NCBI GenBank assembly: GCA_040902895.1
Contig: JBBDWL010000116.1
Location: forward strand, 18,717 to 82,716
Direction: 5' to 3'
DNA length: 64,000 bases
From: JALYRV01 sp040902895
GTDB lineage: Bacteria; Acidobacteriota; Vicinamibacteria; Vicinamibacterales; SCN-69-37
Shown: positions 35,727 through 43,693 of the stretch, piece after piece
Numbering within the stretch: position 1 is the stretch's first letter
Layout of the letters: each line of letters begins with the position of its first letter
Position numbers and translations under genes: made by a program
Notes under the pieces: model-generated
Database searches by the model: none
What the model was told of the DNA's origin: nothing
Seen by the model: only the letters and a program-made list of their open reading frames with translations

Positions 35727-36035
35727 CTAATGGATTGACTTGTGCCCCGGGATGGCGCGCTCCACCAATCTGATGATCGAGCGAAGCTCCTTGCGCGCTT
35801 CGGGTGTTTCGGGTTTGTGCAGCCGGCTGACCAACGCTACGCGAGCATCGACGGCCCGTTGATCTTCGAGTGGAACCTGCTTGTCGACGGCGTGGCGCAC
35901 CGCGCGCTCGATGGCCCCGTCCAGTTCCATGAGCGCCACGCGGAGGCTCACACCCAATTCGCGCGTGGGTCGTCGCAGCTCCAAAGCCGCAATCTTTCGG
36001 CGAGCCTCCTGCATCGCATCAAACGTTCCTGGCAT
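35727..36035 (-). CDS. Hypothetical protein, helical, 102 residues
   Basis: From the ATG at 36035 the frame encodes a largely helical, charged protein (ALMELDGAIERAVRHAVDKQ, and RKELRSIIRLVERAIPG). No domain is recognised. The frame extends further upstream but that part lacks protein-like character. Coding is supported only by composition, so confidence is moderate. Confidence 0.45.
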   Translation of the reverse strand: MPGTFDAMQEARRKIAALELRRPTRELGVSLRVALMELDGAIERAVRHAVDKQVPLEDQRAVDARVALVSRLHKPETPEARKELRSIIRLVERAIPGHKSIH

Positions 36036-36269
36036 AATCGACTCACACGCCCGGGAGGAATTGTGTGGAGAGAGAAGAAGCGCGCAGGGTATCACATATA
36101 GGTGGCACTTGAAGGAGCCGGCATGCTGCCGGCGCATCCCGATCATTTGCGGCTGCACAAACCCGCGACCGCACGGAGCCCAGTCGAATGCGGGCCAGCG
36201 CGGTTGAAGTGACCGTGTCGGTACGGCCCTTGCTGAAACACACTGTGGCCCTTGAATACGGACGAGTAC

Positions 36270-36920
36270 ATGAAAGTCTCGAGAATTCGGCCCATCATTC
36301 CCGGCGTTCTCGCAGCGGTCGCCACTACGTGCGCTTGTTCCCTGAACGAGACGCCTCGTTCGCCGCCGGCGACCTCCGCGTCCCCTCAATCAGCGCAGCC
36401 GACTCAGCGAGTCGTTGGGCCGCTCAGCCCCGAGGACGCGCGCGCGCTGGCGACGATGAACGATCGCATAAGGCAGTACGTCGAGCTGCACCTGAAATTC
36501 GAACGGTCGCTGCCGAAACTGCCTAACGATGCCACGTCCGATCAGCTCAATCGACACAAGGCGGATCTGCGGCGCTTGTTGGCGCAAGCGCGGGCGTCGG
36601 CGAAGCCGGGCGATCTGTTCACGCCGGAGGCTCGCCCGGTGATTCTGCGCTTACTCGCTCGGGTGTTCGATGGGCCTGACAGTAAGGAAATGAGGGCCTC
36701 AATCATGGACGAGAATCAGCCCGATGGGGCCGTCCTCGCGGTCAATGCGCCTTATCCCGACAGCGTCCCGGTCACGAGCGTGCCTCCCGACGTCCTGCAG
36801 ACGTTGCCGCGACTAACCGAGGACCTGCAGTACCGGTTCATCGGTACCGCGCTGATTCTGCTCGATACGCACGCACACATGGTCGCGGATTACCTCGAGT
36901 ACGCGATGCCGAAGAAGTAG
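36270..36920 (+). CDS. Hypothetical exported protein
   Basis: 216 residues from the ATG at 36270. A hydrophobic N terminus (IIPGVLAAVATTCACS) resembles a signal, possibly lipoprotein, but the lipobox is weak. A Ser/Pro-rich linker leads to a helical domain (ALATMNDRIRQYVELHLKFE). No family recognised. It is the first plus-strand gene of the orphan region and has no obvious partner. Confidence 0.6.
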   Translation: MKVSRIRPIIPGVLAAVATTCACSLNETPRSPPATSASPQSAQPTQRVVGPLSPEDARALATMNDRIRQYVELHLKFERSLPKLPNDATSDQLNRHKADLRRLLAQARASAKPGDLFTPEARPVILRLLARVFDGPDSKEMRASIMDENQPDGAVLAVNAPYPDSVPVTSVPPDVLQTLPRLTEDLQYRFIGTALILLDTHAHMVADYLEYAMPKK

Positions 36921-37047
36921 GTCAGCGTCTGCGTCGCTTTCCGCGCTTCGGTCCAGCCTGACGAGGTGTCGCGCGATCCGCTTCGAGAAGGGTGCGTGCC
37001 TCACCACGAAGCTCCCGGGTGGCCGATGACGAGCCGGGCCGAAGTCC

Positions 37048-37473
37048 CTACCCCTCGCTCCGCGCTTTTCGGCTTCGCTGAAGCACGACCCTGATCTGTC
37101 GCGCCAGTGCTTCCGGCAGGCAGGGTTTCACGATGACTTCCTCGAATCCAGCAGCCTGCGCGTCCTCGATCTCGGCCCTGGCACTGTTGCCGGTCAAGGC
37201 GATAACGGGGATGTCGGATGTTGCGGCCGATCGACTCAGGCTCCTGCGAAAGTCGAGTCCCGTCATTCCAGGCAGGCGAATGTCCGCGACGATGCAGTCG
37301 GGACGCTCGTTGCGCACGGCCTGCAATGCAACCTCAGCGCTCGGTGCCGTCGCGACTTCGAATCCCTCGTGTCGGAGTCCCAGTGCGTACATGTCGAGGG
37401 TGTCGGGATTGTCATCCACGAGCAGAACGACGGGTACAGTCCCGGACCTCGATGTTTGTCGTGAGGAACTCAC
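37048..37473 (-). CDS. Single-domain response regulator
   Basis: 141 residues from a GTG that overlaps the stop of the Crp/Fnr gene (37470-37473). After a 20-residue Ser-rich start, a full receiver domain follows: acidic pair in LLVDDNPD, phosphoacceptor Asp in CIVADIRLPGMTG, Thr in IALTGNS and Lys in VIVKPCLPE. No output domain is present. Coupling to a Crp/Fnr regulator is an uncommon pairing. Confidence 0.85.
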   Translation of the reverse strand: MSSSRQTSRSGTVPVVLLVDDNPDTLDMYALGLRHEGFEVATAPSAEVALQAVRNERPDCIVADIRLPGMTGLDFRRSLSRSAATSDIPVIALTGNSARAEIEDAQAAGFEEVIVKPCLPEALARQIRVVLQRSRKARSEG

Positions 37474-38240
37474 CGTGGCTGTGCCCCCCAGAGAGGCAAG
37501 CCGCCGGGGAGCAGCCGTTCGTAGTGCTCCTGCATCGTGCGATAGCACTCGCACGACGCCTGCTCGAGACCTCGCCGGTTCAGGATCTTCATCTGCCCCC
37601 GCTTGTAACTGATATGACCGGCCCTCTGCAGGGCCCCGGCGACGATGGTGGCGGTTGGGCGACGGACGCCGAGCATGACCGCGAGAAATTCGTGTGACAG
37701 TTTGAAGTTGTTGCGTCCGACCCGATCGTGCGAGAGAACGAGCGATCGCGCACAGCGCTCCTCGGCGCTATGAAGGGCGTTGCAGGCAACGAGCTGCGCG
37801 ACCATCAGATGCGACGCATGCATGAAGCGCGTTACCAGGCGGAACAGCGCACCCTGCCGTTCCATCTCCGATCGGAACGCCCTCACAGACATCGTCTCGG
37901 CGCCGCCATTCGGGATCCGCACCATCGCATCCGACGTGGCGCGATCCTCACCAAAGCCTGCGGCAAAACCGACAACGCCTTCCCGCCCAATCGTCCCGAC
38001 TTCCGCCATGCGACCGTCGCGCATGACTCGCGTCATCGAGCAGACGCCTCCCCATGGAAAATAAATCGTTCGAATGAGTTCTCCATCCCTGTGCAGGTAT
38101 TGCCTGGATGAAAGTTCAATGGTCCCGATGTCGGGTGCCAGGCGTGCGTAATCGGCCGCGGGCAACGCCGCCAGGATCAGATTGCGCGAGGGGCGAGGGT
38201 CGGCAGGCCGGTCCTGTGGCGGCAGTTGGCGATGCAGCAA
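37470..38240 (-). CDS. Crp/Fnr-family transcriptional regulator
   Basis: 256 residues from a TTG at 38240; the real start may be a little downstream. The N-terminal part is a cyclic-nucleotide-binding-type barrel (LSSRQYLHRDGELIRTIYFPWGG, EVGTIGREGVVG). The C-terminal winged helix (LSHEFLAVMLGVRRPTATIVAG) binds DNA. There is no cysteine cluster at the N terminus, so it is not an Fnr-type iron-sulfur sensor. It is translationally coupled to the receiver protein that follows. Confidence 0.85.
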   Translation of the reverse strand: MLHRQLPPQDRPADPRPSRNLILAALPAADYARLAPDIGTIELSSRQYLHRDGELIRTIYFPWGGVCSMTRVMRDGRMAEVGTIGREGVVGFAAGFGEDRATSDAMVRIPNGGAETMSVRAFRSEMERQGALFRLVTRFMHASHLMVAQLVACNALHSAEERCARSLVLSHDRVGRNNFKLSHEFLAVMLGVRRPTATIVAGALQRAGHISYKRGQMKILNRRGLEQASCECYRTMQEHYERLLPGGLPLWGAQPR

Positions 38241-38349
38241 GCCACAGTTATAGATGACCTAACAGCGGACGCGCTGTACGACTTCGAACGGAGAGTGCAG
38301 CTTTTACCCAAGCGCTCGGTGATAGCGGCGGAGATATCGATATCCACAA

Positions 38350-38613
38350 TCAATGCGCAGGTGGTTTTTGCCGCGCCAGTTGTACAGCTCCGATGAGCTT
38401 TTGGTCCCGGGCCGGAAGTCCTTCGACGTACGCGCGGACGGCGCGGTCGACGAGCTTCCATACCGGAACGCCGGTGACGCTGCTGAGCGCATCGAGCGTT
38501 GCCTTTGTGGTCTGCGGCAGACGGATCATCACCTGCGGGTAGTCGCTCACACGAACCCCTCCGGGGCCCGTCGCCGGACGGCCGGGCTTCTTCCGCGCTT
38601 TTTTGATCGGCAT
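38350..38613 (-). CDS. Small ribbon-helix-helix-like protein 1
   Basis: 87 residues from the ATG at 38613. Basic N terminus KKARKKPGRPA, then DYPQVMIRLPQTTKATLDAL, a strand-helix pattern like CopG/Arc ribbon-helix-helix proteins, then GVPVWKLVDRAVRAYVEGLP. Two paralogues occur at 39059-39334 and 39477-39773. The GRP tripeptide in a basic patch resembles an AT-hook core. DNA binding is inferred. Confidence 0.65.
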   Translation of the reverse strand: MPIKKARKKPGRPATGPGGVRVSDYPQVMIRLPQTTKATLDALSSVTGVPVWKLVDRAVRAYVEGLPARDQKLIGAVQLARQKPPAH

Positions 38614-38717
38614 TTCGACAGTCACAATTTGCAAGAACCGTTCTACTTACGCCACATCAGCGATACCGTCCGGTTCAGCTTACGAAAATTATTGACATCA
38701 CAATCGCCCATGCGAAC

Positions 38718-39062
38718 ATGAAGATCCGACTTCGAGAAGAAACGCAGTCAGACGGGCCGCGTTCGCTCTCCGACGACCGCTTCCTGTCTGAGGACGGCGG
38801 CATCCGCTTCGTGAATGCGGCGGGCCGCGCGCTTCTCGGCTTGTCGCCGCAACCCCCGACGTCAACCCTCTCGCTCGAGAAATGCGTGTCGCCCGAAGAT
38901 CGAGACGCTGCCCGCGAGGCGCTGGCGCGCGTGGCACAGACCGACGCGAGCGCGGACATCACCATGCGGCTGATGAATCGGAAGACTGGCGAACCATGTT
39001 CAGAAGACATGATCGCGGAGGGCTTGGCAGCTGAACCGGCGCACGGCGCTGCAAACACCTAA
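38718..39062 (+). CDS. PAS-like domain fragment
   Basis: 114 residues. The region SEDGGIRFVNAAGRALLG and the later SPEDRDAAREALARVAQ resemble the start of a PAS domain and its helical linker, but the protein stops before the PAS core would end and no kinase domain follows. It overlaps the convergent small ribbon-helix-helix gene by 4 bases. Probably a truncated remnant of a PAS sensor. Confidence 0.5.
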   Translation: MKIRLREETQSDGPRSLSDDRFLSEDGGIRFVNAAGRALLGLSPQPPTSTLSLEKCVSPEDRDAAREALARVAQTDASADITMRLMNRKTGEPCSEDMIAEGLAAEPAHGAANT

Positions 39063-39334
39063 TGTTCTCGCGCGCGCCGCTCCTGAATCTGCAGTAATAC
39101 GCGCCGGTCGCCGGTGGACATGCGCACGACATAGGCCTGGAGCGCCTGGTCGACGACGCGCCAAAGTGGCATGCCGGTCATGCCTGCGAGTGCAACCAGA
39201 CGAGCTCTGGTGCGGTGAGGCAACCGCAGGGTCATCTGCGCGTAGTCACTGATCTTTTCGCCGAGCTCGCCCGCAGGAGGCCGGCCTGGCTTGAGCAAGG
39301 ACTCCGAGGCTTTGCGCGCTTTTGTGTGTCTCAT
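39059..39334 (-). CDS. Small ribbon-helix-helix-like protein 2
   Basis: 91 residues. LKPGRPPAGELGEKISDYAQ, then MTLRLPHRTRARLVALAGMTG, then MPLWRVVDQALQAYV, align end to end with the paralogue at 38350-38613 (GRP, DY, RLP and W positions). A basic tail (RRAREH) closes the protein. Likely DNA-binding; target unknown. Confidence 0.65.
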   Translation of the reverse strand: MRHTKARKASESLLKPGRPPAGELGEKISDYAQMTLRLPHRTRARLVALAGMTGMPLWRVVDQALQAYVVRMSTGDRRVLLQIQERRAREH

Positions 39335-39476
39335 AAGGCGCCTGTTTTAACACAGATCATTCTTGACAGCAAGTTATCACAAATGGCATATTCAGGTGTC
39401 GCCACACCCTGCGCCTTCGCACGCTTCTCCAACAACGCCGATCGCGTCTCCCCAACGCGAACGGGCAAGGGTTTCG

Positions 39477-39773
39477 ATGCCACCGACAGGAAAGCGCCGC
39501 GGGGCTCCTTCTCCACGAGCACGCGGCCGGCCACGCGAAGGCGTGCGTCCAGGTGAGCGCGTCCGTGACTACGCCACTGTCACCCTCCGCCTCCCAGACG
39601 ACACTCGCGCTCTTCTGAAGGCTGTCTGTCTCCACCTGGAGCGGCCTCTATGGCAAACCGTGAGGCACCTTACGGTCTGTTTCGTCAGAGAGCTCCCCGA
39701 CAACCATCGCCGCACGATCGTGCGAAGAGCCCGCGAGAGGAGAGCCCGCGAGAGGAGGGTGCCGCGCCCATGA
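39477..39773 (+). CDS. Small ribbon-helix-helix-like protein 3, coupled to a response regulator
   Basis: 98 residues from the ATG at 39477, preceded by an AAGGG ribosome site. RARGRPREGV, DYATVTLRLPDDTRALLKAV and RPLWQTVRHLTV follow the same pattern as the two minus-strand paralogues. The Arg-rich tail ends in a stop that overlaps the start of a receiver gene (ATGA at 39770). This coupling suggests joint function, perhaps phosphorylation-dependent control of the DNA-binding partner. Confidence 0.65.
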   Translation: MPPTGKRRGAPSPRARGRPREGVRPGERVRDYATVTLRLPDDTRALLKAVCLHLERPLWQTVRHLTVCFVRELPDNHRRTIVRRARERRARERRVPRP

Positions 39774-40117
39774 AGTCGACATGTCATGTCCTTGTCGTTG
39801 AAGATGATGCGGCCGCCCGAGAGGTCCTCGCCGCCCTGCTCACAGATTCGGGATTCGAGGTGACGATGGCCGCGACGGCCGCTGAGGCATGGGCGCATCT
39901 TCGGAACGGCCGCCGTCCGAACGTCATCGTGCTCGATCTCATCCTGCCGGATATGGATGGATGGGACTTCAGCGCCCCCCTGAAACGCGATCCCGACCTG
40001 TCCGCCATTCCTATCGTGGCCGTATCGGGCGCGGGAACGTTGATTGACGCCGCCCGTTCGCTTCGCAAGCCGTTGGATGCTGATGAACTTGCCGGCATCC
40101 TCGCAGACCTGTGTTGA
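39770..40117 (+). CDS. Single-domain response regulator
   Basis: 115 residues: VLVVEDDAAAREVLA, phosphoacceptor Asp in VIVLDLILPDMDGWD, and Lys in LRKPLDADEL. The last third is slightly shortened (AVSGAGTLIDAARSL), but the key Ser/Thr and Lys are kept. No output domain. Coupled to the upstream ribbon-helix-helix-like gene. Confidence 0.8.
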   Translation: MKSTCHVLVVEDDAAAREVLAALLTDSGFEVTMAATAAEAWAHLRNGRRPNVIVLDLILPDMDGWDFSAPLKRDPDLSAIPIVAVSGAGTLIDAARSLRKPLDADELAGILADLC

Positions 40118-40481
40118 AGCCTATGAACCGCCGTCGATGACGAACCGATAACGGGAAGCTGGGCCTGAGCCGACGGGTCCTTTCAATTGTTTCTCGGCCT
40201 CCAGCCAGTCCTCTTTATCGTGCCCATCTTCTTGACCGCGCGCTTCCCATGGCGCGTGCGCCCGATCAGCCATCGCGCGTGCAAATAGCTCGGCCGCCTT
40301 CCGTTGGGGTTGCGGGTGTCGGCAGAATTGTTTCGCGATGCGGGAAGGGTTGATGAGTTGCTGCCATCTTGCATCCTGCTCTTAGCGGACAAACGCCGCT
40401 GGCTTGGGGGAGCGATTCGAGCGATGCAGATCGGCTGCCTTGGCTCGAACCGTTGGTGGCAGTACAAATATGCGCCGTGTT
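40118..40481. other. Intergenic stretch with no supported gene
   Basis: 364 bases between a receiver gene and the convergent histidine kinase. A minus-strand open frame crosses it but has no domain, ribosome site or protein-like composition. Base composition is lower in GC than the neighbours. No repeat or hairpin was found by eye. Confidence 0.5.
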
Positions 40482-41678
40482 CTAGTGTGAATCGGTCGCG
40501 GGTAATGGCAGAGAGATCGTGAAGGCTGTGAAGGCCTGCGGCACGGATTCGACGCTCACGGTCGCGCCTATGGCCGCCGCGCAATCGCGAACAATCGAAA
40601 GGCCCAGCCCCATGCCGTCGTTGTGCAGCTCCGCATCGCGCCGGGCATGGCCACGGAAGTAGGGTGTGAATACGCGATCGATCTGTCGCTGATCCATGCC
40701 GAGTCCATTGTCACGAACCACGACGAGGCACTCGGTCCTGTCGCATTCAATCTTTCGGACTTCAGCGCGGCAGGCAGTCTTTGATGGGTCACTGTACTTC
40801 ACCGCATTCGACAGCAGATTCAGGAAAATCAGCTCCAGCTGCCCAGGCTCGGTGAGGATGTGTGGCATACCGGGCTCGACAAAGATTTCCACGTTCCGCA
40901 TGCGCGCAAACTCCCGAAGGCGTCGCGCCGCCTCCTGAGCAACTGCAGACACCGAAACGCGCTGTGCGCCCGGGGCGTCCTCCGTTGATGCCAATGATGA
41001 TGCCTTCGAGATCGTGCGGATCAATTCGGTGAGCTCGAGAACGCTTCGATCCATGGTGTCGAGTATCCTGCCGCAATCATGCCCCTGGTTCGTCGCCATC
41101 TTGACGCGCAACAGCCCTGCCACAGCAGAAAGCGCTGAAAGTGGTTGACGAATCTCATGACTCGCCATGCGAGTGAAGATCCCGAGTTTCCGAGCATGTT
41201 CGGCGATCGTCGCGTCGTAGCGTTCGACGAAGGTATCAACGGTGGTCTGCGACAGGATGGCCAGCGCCTGGTTGATGCGCCGCAGGCACCGAATGACGTC
41301 GGCAGATGGTATTGATGAATCCTCGCGGCCGGTTTCCTCGACGACGAATGATTCCAGGATATTCCGCAGCAGTTCGAACTCGCGGAGCAGTTGATGAATG
41401 GACGCCTGTTGCGAATGTCGAAGCGCGCCTAACTCGCGCGCTTTTGCGGTAATCCGTGTGTCTGTCAGATTGTCTTCGGGCGCGTCTACGAAGCCGGCGA
41501 TTGAGGATAAGAGCTCCGGAATGTGATCGAGCAAGGTGGCCGACGGAAAGATCTCGATGGCGGGCCGGGGAATCAGTGCCGAGAGCCGATTGAGCCAGCG
41601 CGCGGCGAGCGCATCGCGATCGGCGTCAATCCGTGCAGCGATGAAACCGGTGAAGGTATCCGATTTGAAGGCTGACAC
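40482..41678 (-). CDS. Soluble sensor histidine kinase with RsbRD-like N-terminal domain
   Basis: 398 residues without clear membrane helices. The N-terminal 170 residues are helical and resemble the RsbRD-type sensor domain (ARWLNRLSALIPRPA, ELGALRHSQQASIHQLLREFELLR). The HisKA box is MASHEIRQPLSAL (phosphoacceptor His). The ATPase domain has LLSNAVKYS (N-box), DNGLGMDQ and GMGLGLSIV. No cognate regulator is adjacent on the same strand; nearby receiver remnants and orphan receivers are candidates. Confidence 0.88.
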   Translation of the reverse strand: MSAFKSDTFTGFIAARIDADRDALAARWLNRLSALIPRPAIEIFPSATLLDHIPELLSSIAGFVDAPEDNLTDTRITAKARELGALRHSQQASIHQLLREFELLRNILESFVVEETGREDSSIPSADVIRCLRRINQALAILSQTTVDTFVERYDATIAEHARKLGIFTRMASHEIRQPLSALSAVAGLLRVKMATNQGHDCGRILDTMDRSVLELTELIRTISKASSLASTEDAPGAQRVSVSAVAQEAARRLREFARMRNVEIFVEPGMPHILTEPGQLELIFLNLLSNAVKYSDPSKTACRAEVRKIECDRTECLVVVRDNGLGMDQRQIDRVFTPYFRGHARRDAELHNDGMGLGLSIVRDCAAAIGATVSVESVPQAFTAFTISLPLPATDSH

Positions 41679-41699
41679 TGTCTGATTTTAGCACCGCGA

Positions 41700-42117
41700 G
41701 TGCTCTTGGGATCAGACATCCGGGCTGCCTCGTCCATTCGCGATTTGTGTGTCCCAAAAAGCACCAGCGTCGCGTTCGAACTGGATCGCGAGCGCATCGT
41801 TCAGATCGTGACCGATGCGGCGACTGCGGCAGGCGATCGTGAACGGGCGCTCGAGGCTGGATACGACGCGCACATTCCCAAGCCGGTAGACACAGAAAAA
41901 CTCCTCACCACCATGTTCGAGGTGCTTCGCAGCCGTGCCCTGTATGAAGTCCGATCCAAAGATCGCGAATATTCCGGTCATCGCATTGACGGGCCATACC
42001 CAGACGTCGCAGGCAATGGCAGCTCGCGAAGCAGGTTGTCACGGGTTCTTGACGAAGCCCTGTCTGCCGGATGCATTACTCCTTGAGATCAGACGTGTCC
42101 TCGAAACTGTCCTCTGA
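41700..42117 (+). pseudogene. Remnants of two receiver domains
   Basis: Two reading frames carry C-terminal pieces of receiver domains. One encodes DRERALEAGYDAHIPKPVD (41835-41891 approximately). The other, from 41935, encodes ANIPVIALTGHTQTSQAM and CHGFLTKPCLPD, with a Lys-Pro as in receiver strand five. Neither has the N-terminal acidic pair or the phosphoacceptor Asp, and they are in different frames. They look like decayed fragments of one or two receiver or hybrid-kinase genes. Confidence 0.6.
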
Positions 42118-42256
42118 AAGAAGGGCCAGGAGCGTTCTGGCGCAAATACGTCAGGAGCTCGTTCGACGGGAGGTCCGACATCACGTCGACGGCGAAGGGC
42201 CCGACCCGCGGACAGGAACGTAGGCGAGCGAGGATCTGGGTCCCCCTGCGAAAGAG

Positions 42257-42278
42257 TTACACGGAATTTACGCGTACG
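42257..42278 (+). promoter_or_regulatory. Candidate Pho box before a small unknown gene
   Basis: Units GTTACACGGAA and TTTACGCGTAC are direct 11-bp repeats in the orientation and at the distance (31 bp before the ATG at 42310) seen at pstS. A TATCTG hexamer at 42287-42292, 8 bases after the box, is a possible -10 element. Confidence 0.5.
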
Positions 42279-42309
42279 CTTGGCCTATCTGCGGCATGAT
42301 CGCGGTCCC

Positions 42310-42531
42310 ATGTATGACCAGCTGCTGACACACCGGGGCCGCATACGCCGCTTCGTCATCGAACATGCCAACCTGGAAGGTTGGGTCGTCAAGGAAGAAC
42401 TCGACGACCAGGTCTTGAATCGCTCGCGCTACTCAGACTGGCATCGCGTCGAACAGGCCGTGCGGATGAAAGTGTCGCGGCTGCAGGCGGAAGGCTGGGA
42501 TCTGGCTCACGCCAGCTCGACGAATCTGTAG
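42310..42531 (+). CDS. Small conserved-looking protein under a candidate Pho box
   Basis: 73 residues starting MYDQLLTHRGRIRRFV. It is compact and charged, with two aromatic-rich helices (ANLEGWVVKEELDDQVL, DWHRVEQAVRMKVSRL), and no recognised domain. An in-frame TTG at 42280 would add ten residues. It ends inside the convergent OmpR-type gene (25-base overlap). The promoter suggests expression in low phosphate. Confidence 0.55.
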   Translation: MYDQLLTHRGRIRRFVIEHANLEGWVVKEELDDQVLNRSRYSDWHRVEQAVRMKVSRLQAEGWDLAHASSTNL

Positions 42532-43211
42532 CCGAGGCCGATCACGGTCTCGATTTGCGTTCCGGCGATCCCGAGTTTCGATCGCAGGCGTCCGACATGG
42601 ACGTCGACCGAGCGGGTCTCGACGAGCCTGTCGTAGCCCCACACGCGCTCCAGCAGGCGATCGCGTGAAATGACGCGGTTGCGATTTTCGACCAGGAACC
42701 GCAGCAGCTCGAACTCACGGCGCGTGAGCCGCACGGCGTTTCCTTCGACCTCAATCGAGACAGCGTCGAAATCGGCCCTCAGATGACGGCCGCGATAGGT
42801 TGCGGCAGCGGCCACATCCGGGCCCTGCTGCCGCCGGCGCAGCACCGCGCGCACGCGCGCCGACAGCTCACGGATGCTGAACGGCTTGGTGACGTAGTCG
42901 TCTGCGCCAAGATCGAGTCCGGTGACGCGGTCCGCTTCGCTGGTCCGCGCGGTGAGCATGATGATCGGAAGCTTCCTGATGGCCGGCGTCGTGCGCACGA
43001 CGCGGCAGACTTCCGTACCGCTCGTCACCGGCAGGTTGAGATCCAGGATCATCAGGTCTGGCGGTCCGTTCAGCAGTGCACGCAGCGCGGCATCGCCGCT
43101 GTCGACGATGCTCACCGTCGCATCGCCGCCGCGCTCGAGCGCGTGCTTGATGAGGCCGGCGATATCCGCTTCGTCTTCGACGACGAGAATGCGGGTCGGT
43201 GTGACGGCCAT
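42507..43211 (-). CDS. OmpR/PhoB-type response regulator
   Basis: 234 residues. Receiver: ILVVEDEADIAGL, phosphoacceptor in LMILDLNLPVTSG, Lys in YVTKPFSIREL. Winged helix: LTRREFELLRFLVENRNRVISRD, then VWGYDRLVETRSVDVHVGRLR. It is an orphan: no histidine kinase adjoins it on the same strand, although a soluble kinase lies at 40482. It differs from the PhoB at 50425 in the recognition region. Confidence 0.9.
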   Translation of the reverse strand: MAVTPTRILVVEDEADIAGLIKHALERGGDATVSIVDSGDAALRALLNGPPDLMILDLNLPVTSGTEVCRVVRTTPAIRKLPIIMLTARTSEADRVTGLDLGADDYVTKPFSIRELSARVRAVLRRRQQGPDVAAAATYRGRHLRADFDAVSIEVEGNAVRLTRREFELLRFLVENRNRVISRDRLLERVWGYDRLVETRSVDVHVGRLRSKLGIAGTQIETVIGLGYRFVELA

Positions 43212-43375
43212 CCCGGATCACGGTACTGCTCCGGCGTTTCTCGCGCGTGTCATGAACGTTTCGCCGCTGTTAACTCGCCGCGCATGTGCTTTCCCCATCA
43301 GCGGCGACGACAATACGAAGTCTGCCGTCGACCGGTTGCAGGCGATCGGAATGTTGTAGACGCTCACGCATCGCA

Positions 43376-43585
43376 ATCGCCGCAACGTCGGAGTCCGTCC
43401 GCCTCCCCGCACATGACTATTCGCGCATGANNNNNNNNNNNNNNNNNNNNNNNNNNNNNNNNNNNNNNNNNNNNNNNNNNNNNNNNNNNNNNNNNNNNNN
43501 NNNNNNNNNNNNNNNNNNNNNNNNNNNNNNATCGCCGCAACGTCGGAGTCCGTCCGCCTCCCCGCACATGACTATTCGCGCATGA
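43376..43585. other. Assembly gap flanked by an identical 55-bp duplication
   Basis: Positions 43431-43530 are exactly 100 Ns. The 55 bases immediately before (43376-43430) and after (43531-43585) are identical. A copy ending and starting exactly at the N boundaries at a common assembly k-mer length indicates two contig ends that overlap, so the true sequence probably contains one copy and no gap. A tandem repeat collapsed by the assembler is the alternative. The remainder of 43212-43693 shows no gene. Confidence 0.85.
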
Positions 43586-43693
43586 CTTGCCCGTACGACA
43601 CATTAAACGCACCGTTAGCGCATCCGTTACGCCGCCGTCGCAGCCCGCTCGTACCGTGGGCACCACGAAACGGAAGTCCCCACGGAGGAATTG

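Noticed and set aside
40183..40584. Minus-strand frame in the gap after the receiver gene
   Set aside because: No domain, no ribosome site, and it overlaps the kinase C terminus.
43591..43635. TTA repeats before the Oar-like receptor as another Pho box
   Set aside because: The cores are spaced 12 bp, not 11, and differ from the TTWACA consensus.
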